Shown here piece by piece: positions 1-4,058 of a DNA stretch of 6,007 bases. The DNA is taken from the NCBI GenBank assembly GCA_945897765.1, contig CAMDGP010000140.1, positions 1 to 6,007 on the forward strand. The letters run 5' to 3'. The notes under the pieces are model-generated. The model was not told the origin of the DNA and ran no database searches. It was given only the letters and a program-made list of their open reading frames with translations. Source of the stretch: Chitinophaga pinensis. Its GTDB lineage: Bacteria > Bacteroidota > Bacteroidia > Flavobacteriales_D > Crocinitomicaceae. Both the position numbers and the translations under genes were made by a program. The number at the start of each line of letters is the position of its first letter. Positions within the stretch are counted from its first letter, which is position 1.

Positions 1-870
1 ATCGATATCAATATCAATTCTACCAAGATTTATTCCTGCCCAACCAACTTGGTTGATTACCACTTGTTGTTTATTTCTATTTTCTAAAACGGTAGGCTTC
101 TCTAAGAATGTGTGGGTATGACCACCTAAAATCAGGTGAATGTTTGCTGTATTTTTGGCTAGAACCAAATCCGATATTCTTGTTTTGTCTTCATAATCAT
201 ATCCTAAATGAGATAAGCAAATAATCAATTTACAACCTAAATCGGTGAGTAATTGGGCCATAGAATTTGCTGTTTCAAGTGGGTCGTTGTAAACCGTTCC
301 ACCAAATTTATCTTTTGGCACCAGACCATTTAACTCCACTCCTATTCCAAAAACACCAATTTTTATTCCTCCTTTTTTGAAAATATGATACAACTCTGTT
401 TCATTCACTAAAACTGTTTTTGAGAAGTTATAATTTGAGCAAACAAAAGGGAAATTAGCGTGCTTTTTGGCATTCAAAAAACCATCTAATCCAATATCAA
501 AATCGTGATTCCCCATAGTTGCAGCGTCGTATCCCATTTTCGACATCAGTTTCATTTCTAATTCTCCATTAAACGTATTGAAATAAGGAGTTCCTTGAAA
601 AATATCACCTGAATCGAGCAACAAAACGTGCTCATTTTCACTTCTGATTTTCTGTATCAAAGAATAGCGTTTTGCAACACCGCCCATTCCTGGAAATTTC
701 GGATGATTAGCTGGAAAAGGCTCGATATTGGAATGTGTATCGTTGGTGTGAAGAATAACAATTCTCTTACTTTTTGATGAACTAGAAAGGGTTGCAGAAA
801 GTACAGAATTTGAAATTAACATTCCACCAGTTCCGAGAGCTAAGTTTTTTAAGAATTTTCTGCGTTTCAT
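1..870 (-). CDS. Tat-exported metallophosphatase, 5'-nucleotidase (UshA-type) N-terminal catalytic domain; 3' end beyond window
   Basis: The frame is open from an ATG at 870 to the left edge, giving 290 residues with no stop, so the C-terminus is not visible. It begins MKRRKFLKN followed by a short hydrophobic stretch to about residue 26, a good twin-arginine (Tat) signal; export to the periplasm is predicted. The metallophosphatase motifs are all present and in order: HTNDTH (D44, H46), SGD (D89), GNHDFD (N121, H122), SHLG (H221) and GGHTHT (H251, H253). In the UshA family these residues bind the two metals and form the Asn-His catalytic pair. Expected activity is hydrolysis of nucleotide phosphomonoesters or a related phosphoester; the exact substrate is not readable. 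The visible part reaches about the end of the catalytic domain. A separate gene at 3369-4058 encodes only the matching C-terminal domain, so this protein may be a stand-alone N-domain, but a fused C-domain past the edge cannot be excluded. A tandem octamer tract lies directly upstream of the start. Confidence 0.93.
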   Translation of the reverse strand, partial: MKRRKFLKNLALGTGGMLISNSVLSATLSSSSKSKRIVILHTNDTHSNIEPFPANHPKFPGMGGVAKRYSLIQKIRSENEHVLLLDSGDIFQGTPYFNTFNGELEMKLMSKMGYDAATMGNHDFDIGLDGFLNAKKHANFPFVCSNYNFSKTVLVNETELYHIFKKGGIKIGVFGIGVELNGLVPKDKFGGTVYNDPLETANSMAQLLTDLGCKLIICLSHLGYDYEDKTRISDLVLAKNTANIHLILGGHTHTFLEKPTVLENRNKQQVVINQVGWAGINLGRIDIDID

Positions 871-878
871 TTTTTTGG

Positions 879-934
879 GACGTTAGGACGTTAGGATATT
901 AAGACATGAAGACTTTGATATATGTAGACTTTAG
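879..934. repeat. Tandem 8-bp repeat, seven units, upstream of the metallophosphatase
   Basis: Seven consecutive octamers keep exact phase: GACGTTAG, GACGTTAG, GATATTAA, GACATGAA, GACTTTGA, TATATGTA, GACTTTAG. The first two are identical, and all but the sixth begin with GA; a rough consensus is GACNTTAG. The tract ends 8 bp before the metallophosphatase start codon, so it would be transcribed in that gene's 5' leader if the promoter candidate at 964-971 is used. I recall similar degenerate octamer tracts between genes in Flavobacteriia, but this is memory and not a search. Function unknown. Confidence 0.8.
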
Positions 935-963
935 GCCTAATCGCAAAACTGTTTTTTACTTCC

Positions 964-971
964 CAAAGATA
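964..971 (-). promoter_or_regulatory. Candidate -7 promoter element for the metallophosphatase
   Basis: On the minus strand these bases read TATCTTTG, a perfect match to the Bacteroidota -7 consensus TAnnTTTG. A start a few bases downstream would give a leader of roughly 85-90 nt before the ATG at 870, containing the whole octamer tract. I see no clear -33 TTG element at the expected distance, and an 8-base motif with two free positions can occur by chance. A second match (TAAGTTTG on the minus strand, 1146-1153) lies further upstream. Confidence 0.35.
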
Positions 972-977
972 TTGACT

Positions 978-989
978 TAATTATAATTA
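978..989. repeat. 12-bp perfect palindrome in the divergent intergenic region
   Basis: TAATTATAATTA is its own reverse complement. It sits just upstream of the minus-strand -7 candidate at 964-971, where a repressor or activator site could lie. It is made only of A and T in an AT-rich stretch, so chance is a strong alternative. Confidence 0.2.
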
Positions 990-1092
990 GTGGTATGTGA
1001 AACATTAATTATTAAGACTGATTTTGATTTAAAATTTAAATGGTAGTTCTCATAAACTAAAAATTCAAGCTCATTTTTCGAATATAATTAAC

Positions 1093-1100
1093 TAAATTTG
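1093..1100 (+). promoter_or_regulatory. Candidate -7 promoter element for the amine oxidase operon
   Basis: TAAATTTG matches the Bacteroidota -7 consensus TAnnTTTG and is the only plus-strand match I found between 871 and 1338. It lies about 240 bp before the amine oxidase start, so the leader would be long and would begin close to the hairpin at 1111-1127. No convincing -33 TTG is present at the usual distance, so the assignment is weak. Confidence 0.3.
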
Positions 1101-1110
1101 AGATGAACGA

Positions 1111-1127
1111 AAACCCAAAATGGGTTT
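1111..1127. promoter_or_regulatory. Small perfect hairpin (7-bp stem, 3-nt loop)
   Basis: AAACCCA, the loop AAA, then TGGGTTT form a perfect inverted repeat. It lies 10 bp downstream of the plus-strand -7 candidate, so it would be at the very 5' end of an amine oxidase transcript or could be an operator half-site pair. It has no following T-run on the plus strand, so it does not look like a plus-strand terminator. Function is not known. Confidence 0.35.
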
Positions 1128-1155
1128 AAACGAGGTGATTTCAATCAAACTTATT

Positions 1156-1297
1156 ATGTATAGATTCAAGAAATTAATTTTCATTTTAACATTATTGTTA
1201 TTCAAATCTACTATTTAAAAAAGGTAATCTTAAAAAGAATAAATTAGAAGTGATAAGAATTTTAAATGAAGTGATGGATAATGAAAGTCATTTATAA
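1156..1297 (+). pseudogene. Possible remnant of a small exported protein, split by a frameshift
   Basis: An ATG at 1156 opens a 20-codon frame ending with TAA at 1216-1218. It starts MYRFKKLIFILTLLL, which looks like a bacterial signal peptide: two lysines, then a hydrophobic run. In the +1 frame, beginning around the A6 run at 1217-1222, a lysine-rich and helix-like tail of about 28 residues (including KLEVIRILNEVMDNE) continues to TAA at 1295-1297. Joined by a one-base shift these would make a protein of about 47 residues. The region is AT-rich and short, so a chance signal-like frame is quite possible. I recognise no family. Confidence 0.2.
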
Positions 1298-1338
1298 GTA
1301 AAGTAATCTTTAGAGTAAAAAATTTCTTAATTTAAAGA

Positions 1339-2670
1339 ATGGATAGAAGCAAATTTCTAAAACTAAGTTCACTAGCAGCAATGGGTTGGATCATCGGTCC
1401 AAGTTTGGTGGCGTGTTCCAAAAATACCTTGTTTGAAAACCCCAATTACAAAGGAAAAGTACTCATTATTGGTGCCGGTGCTGCCGGATTGTATGCTGGC
1501 TATTTGTTGCAATCGCTGGGAATTGATTTCCAGATTTTGGAAGCCCGAAATATATACGGTGGACGAATGGGTAAATTTGAAGGATTATCAGATTACACGG
1601 TTGACACGGGCGCACAATGGTTGCATGGAAACAACAGTATTCTCGCGGATTTGGTCAAAAAAAGCAAAACTAAAATCACGAACGATACTTCCGAAAATAC
1701 GTATTGGTTTCAAAATCAATTGGTGAAAACACTTCCGAAAGACATCGAAATTTTCGACAAAGAAGGTCTTCCCGATATTTCGTTCGAAGATTATGCCCTT
1801 CAACAAGGATTCGGTTCAGAATATAAATTTATCGTTGAATCGTTAGCGGGCGACCAAGGTGCGGATGCTTCACAACTTTCAGCTTATTGGAATCACAAAG
1901 ATGAAGAAAATTGGGTAGCTGGCGAAGACGATTTCAAATTTAAAGATACCTATTTTCATTTTATCGACCAAAACATTGCTCAACCCATTCTGCCGAAAAT
2001 TCAGTTGAATGCTCCGATAGATGGAATTGATTACACTGTCGATAAATTGCAAGTGAAATTAAAATCAGGCACCATTTTAGAAGCTGATAAAGTCATCGTG
2101 ACGGTTCCCATTAGTATTTTAAAACTAAATGAAATTTCCTTTTCTCCCGCACTTCCAACAGCTAAAACGGAAGCTTTTCAGAAAATCGGAATGGGCCCTG
2201 GAATGAAAGTGTTCTTGAGATTCTCCACTAAATTCTATGAAGATTTTGTTTTGGGAGGAAGCATTTGTGCAGCTTATGCAGATGATACCGTTGGAAAAAC
2301 GACCAACGATAATGTGTTGTTGGCATTTATTATGGGCGAACAAGCAGCATATCTTTCTGGTTTAGGAAGCGATGCAGCCATTATTCAAGCTTTACTTGCT
2401 GAATTGGACCTAATGTACAACAATCAAGCGAGTTTAAATTTCTTGAATGGTGTCGTTTTCGATTGGACGAAAGAACCTTATATCAAAGGCGCTTATGGTT
2501 TCAGTTCAGTCAACATGGGTGATGCTCGAAAAATCGCAACGCAACCCATAGACAATAAACTCTTTTTTGCTGGCGAAGCGATGAACATCAACGGACATCA
2601 TCAAACGGTGCATGGTGCTGTGGAATCGGCATACAAAGCAGTGAACGATTTAATTCTCAACTTGAAATGA
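1339..2670 (+). CDS. Flavin monoamine oxidase family lipoprotein (NAD(P)/FAD-dependent amine oxidase)
   Basis: A 443-residue FAD enzyme of the monoamine/polyamine oxidase superfamily. The start is fixed by an in-frame TAA at 1333-1335 just before the ATG. Residues 1-26 form an export signal with lipobox LVA-C26, so it is probably a membrane-anchored lipoprotein; the N-terminus DRSKFLK also resembles a Tat motif with only one arginine. The FAD Rossmann motif is GAGAAG (45-50), with E68 ending the second strand, GGR at 74-76, and DTGAQWLHG at 89-97. K290 in GMKVFLRF matches the lysine that bridges to flavin N5 in this family. W376 and GAY (384-386) fit the W..EP...GAY motif; alanine is at the place of the cysteine that binds FAD covalently in mitochondrial MAO, so FAD is probably non-covalent. 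The C-terminal FAD motif is FFAGEA (409-414) with HGAVES (425-430). Predicted reaction: oxidation of an amine with release of hydrogen peroxide. The substrate cannot be read. The stop overlaps the next start (ATGA). Confidence 0.92.
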   Translation: MDRSKFLKLSSLAAMGWIIGPSLVACSKNTLFENPNYKGKVLIIGAGAAGLYAGYLLQSLGIDFQILEARNIYGGRMGKFEGLSDYTVDTGAQWLHGNNSILADLVKKSKTKITNDTSENTYWFQNQLVKTLPKDIEIFDKEGLPDISFEDYALQQGFGSEYKFIVESLAGDQGADASQLSAYWNHKDEENWVAGEDDFKFKDTYFHFIDQNIAQPILPKIQLNAPIDGIDYTVDKLQVKLKSGTILEADKVIVTVPISILKLNEISFSPALPTAKTEAFQKIGMGPGMKVFLRFSTKFYEDFVLGGSICAAYADDTVGKTTNDNVLLAFIMGEQAAYLSGLGSDAAIIQALLAELDLMYNNQASLNFLNGVVFDWTKEPYIKGAYGFSSVNMGDARKIATQPIDNKLFFAGEAMNINGHHQTVHGAVESAYKAVNDLILNLK

Positions 2671-3341
2671 AAAAGTTTCTCGTTTTACTGATTCTCGTTT
2701 TACATTTCCAAGTTGAGTCACAAGCACTTTCCGTTGAATTGAATTATAGTTTTTGTGTCAACTCGCAATTTGACAAAGCAGTTCGTGTGTACAATTCAGC
2801 GCGACCATTTTTAACGTCAAAACAACCACTTTTCAGAAATGGAATAGGTGCTAAAATTGGCTACTCTTTTCCGACCAAAAAGCATCCTAAAGTACAGTAC
2901 GGTTTTGAATTGGGTTATTCCTATTTTGACAGTTACGCAGAAAATGATGGGTTTATAAACGATATGCAATTGCATACTTTGACGCCTCGTTTTTTCACAA
3001 GTACCAAAATAACCAATCGTTTTTTAGGTCAACTAATATTGGGCTTACCAAATTATGGCATGTTTCGTCAAAACAATTCGGAAGCTGTCACCAACGATGA
3101 AACTCCCATTCACGCTTTTGGAATTGGCTTATCCATTCGTCCGCAACTTTCCTATCAATTCATATTAAACGAACACATTTCCCTAAGTCCTACTTTTGGT
3201 TTGGAGTATTGCCCTTTTCAATATTCTCCACAAGGCGAAGCGCTTATCAACCAAACAAAAGGTTTGTACACCAATAATTTCAATTCATTTTTTGGCTTTG
3301 ATTTTGGGGTGAAAGTGAGTTTTTTAAAGGCAAGAAAATAA
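2667..3341 (+). CDS. Predicted outer-membrane beta-barrel protein
   Basis: A 224-residue protein with a Sec signal peptide (MKKFLVLLILVL, likely cleaved near ESQA, residues 17-20). The mature part is rich in aromatic and alternating polar/hydrophobic residues in strand-like segments, such as GAKIGYSF, YGFELGYSYF, FGIGLSIRPQLSYQF and FFGFDFGVKVSFL near the C-terminus. This pattern fits a small eight-or-so-strand outer-membrane barrel, as found in many Bacteroidota OmpW/porin-like families. I do not recognise a specific family and no function can be named. Its ATG overlaps the amine oxidase stop by 4 bp, so the two genes are very likely translated from one message and may work together at the cell envelope. 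It ends only 27 bp from the end of the convergent nucleotidase gene, and no terminator is visible there. Confidence 0.8.
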   Translation: MKKFLVLLILVLHFQVESQALSVELNYSFCVNSQFDKAVRVYNSARPFLTSKQPLFRNGIGAKIGYSFPTKKHPKVQYGFELGYSYFDSYAENDGFINDMQLHTLTPRFFTSTKITNRFLGQLILGLPNYGMFRQNNSEAVTNDETPIHAFGIGLSIRPQLSYQFILNEHISLSPTFGLEYCPFQYSPQGEALINQTKGLYTNNFNSFFGFDFGVKVSFLKARK

Positions 3342-3368
3342 ATTTTACTTTTTGTCCAAAGCAGCGGT

Positions 3369-4058
3369 TCAGTTCTCAGTTCTCAGTTTTCCTTGATTTC
3401 TCGCTTCCTCAATTAGTACATTTCTTAACAATTTTCCCGTTTCGTTCACATTCGTACGTTTTGTGAAAAAAGTCATTTTATCACCTCCATTTAGTAAATA
3501 ATCGGAAGTAATTACCCAAAAGTGGCTTGGATTTTCAGGACTGCTTGTAATCGATAACCTTCCTTCAATTAATGATAAATTAGCCATGGGTTCTCCTCCA
3601 GATTTATTCAAATAGGCTTCAATCTCTGGTAAGACTTCAATTGGTAATTCGACCCAAACAATCGTATTATCAAACGGCATTACTTTATACAAATCTCCTA
3701 AAGTCACATTTCCTTTGCCGATACTTGAGCGAATTCCGCCCGTGTTTAACAAACATACAGCAGGTTGAGAAAGCCGTACAGTTTTCGTTTGGTTCACAAA
3801 TAAAGCATTTGCAACCCAATTCATTAAATTGGATGCAGGTCGTTTAACAATAAAATCTTCCTCTGAAAAAGCAATTACCTCATTCATTCGTTTGTCCAAA
3901 GAATCCTTGTAAGGCTTGATCATAGATTCGAGTGAAGAATCTGCAATTATTGTTTGGCTAACGGCTTCTTTGTTTGAATTACCGTTTACCACCAAATGCG
4001 AAGAGCAAGCCCAAAGGCCTGCTCCTGCAAAAAGAAATATTAATTTTCTTAAAATCAC
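3369..4058 (-). CDS. 5'-nucleotidase C-terminal domain lipoprotein (stand-alone substrate-binding domain)
   Basis: A 229-residue protein consisting only of the UshA-type 5'-nucleotidase C-terminal domain. After a signal peptide with lipobox LWA-C18 the domain shows RPASNLMNWVANAL (73-86), the signature NTGGIR (105-110), GNVTLGDLYKVMPFDN (116-131) and YLLNGGDKMTFF (187-198). In complete 5'-nucleotidases this domain binds the nucleotide base and moves against the metal-containing N-domain; it has no metal site of its own. No metallophosphatase motifs are present here, so it probably partners with the separate N-domain protein at 1-870. The start is GTG at 4058: no ATG lies in frame near it, the signal peptide begins exactly there, and GTGA overlaps the upstream endonuclease stop, indicating translational coupling. 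The tryptophan before the lipobox alanine is slightly unusual. The last codons come from a heptamer repeat. Confidence 0.9.
   Translation of the reverse strand: MILRKLIFLFAGAGLWACSSHLVVNGNSNKEAVSQTIIADSSLESMIKPYKDSLDKRMNEVIAFSEEDFIVKRPASNLMNWVANALFVNQTKTVRLSQPAVCLLNTGGIRSSIGKGNVTLGDLYKVMPFDNTIVWVELPIEVLPEIEAYLNKSGGEPMANLSLIEGRLSITSSPENPSHFWVITSDYLLNGGDKMTFFTKRTNVNETGKLLRNVLIEEARNQGKLRTEN
3370..3390. repeat. Tandem 7-bp repeat, three units, covering the 3' end of the nucleotidase C-domain gene
   Basis: Three in-phase heptamers, CAGTTCT, CAGTTCT and CAGTTTT; on the minus strand they read AAAACTG, AGAACTG, AGAACTG. The minus-strand stop TGA (3369-3371) and the last residues KLRTEN are formed by the repeat itself. 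I recall similar heptamer tracts between genes in Flavobacteriia, from memory only. The repeats are direct and form no hairpin, so this is not a typical terminator. Confidence 0.75.

Larger units (their letters stand above)
871..1338. other. 468-bp divergent intergenic region
   Basis: This AT-rich stretch separates the minus-strand metallophosphatase from the plus-strand amine oxidase. It holds the octamer tract (879-934), TAnnTTTG candidates for both strands, a 12-bp AT palindrome, a 7-bp-stem hairpin (1111-1127) and a signal-peptide-like short frame (1156-1218). I see no tRNA, no riboswitch that I recognise, and no purine-rich ribosome binding site before either gene, which is normal for Bacteroidota. 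Confidence 0.7.

Noticed and set aside
879..934. CRISPR array
   Set aside because: The units are 8 bp and contiguous with no spacers; this is a simple tandem repeat.
1211..1225. Programmed ribosomal frameshift at TTTAAAAAAGG
   Set aside because: The frame change needed is +1, whereas A6-type slippery sites favour -1, and no coding product of known family results. Decay or chance is simpler.
1588..1806. Minus-strand open frame inside the amine oxidase gene
   Set aside because: It lies entirely within a gene with complete family motifs, has no recognisable domain and no start context; it is a shadow frame. The same applies to frames at 1433-1726 and 2125-2343.
1339..3341. Insertion sequence or transposon carrying the amine oxidase pair
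   Set aside because: No transposase, terminal inverted repeats or target-site duplication is visible at the edges, so a mobile element cannot be called.
3337..3368. Possible bidirectional terminator between the convergent genes
   Set aside because: Only a weak all-A/T inverted match (AAAATAAATTTT) is present and the heptamer repeat is direct, not inverted. No stable stem with a T-run was found.
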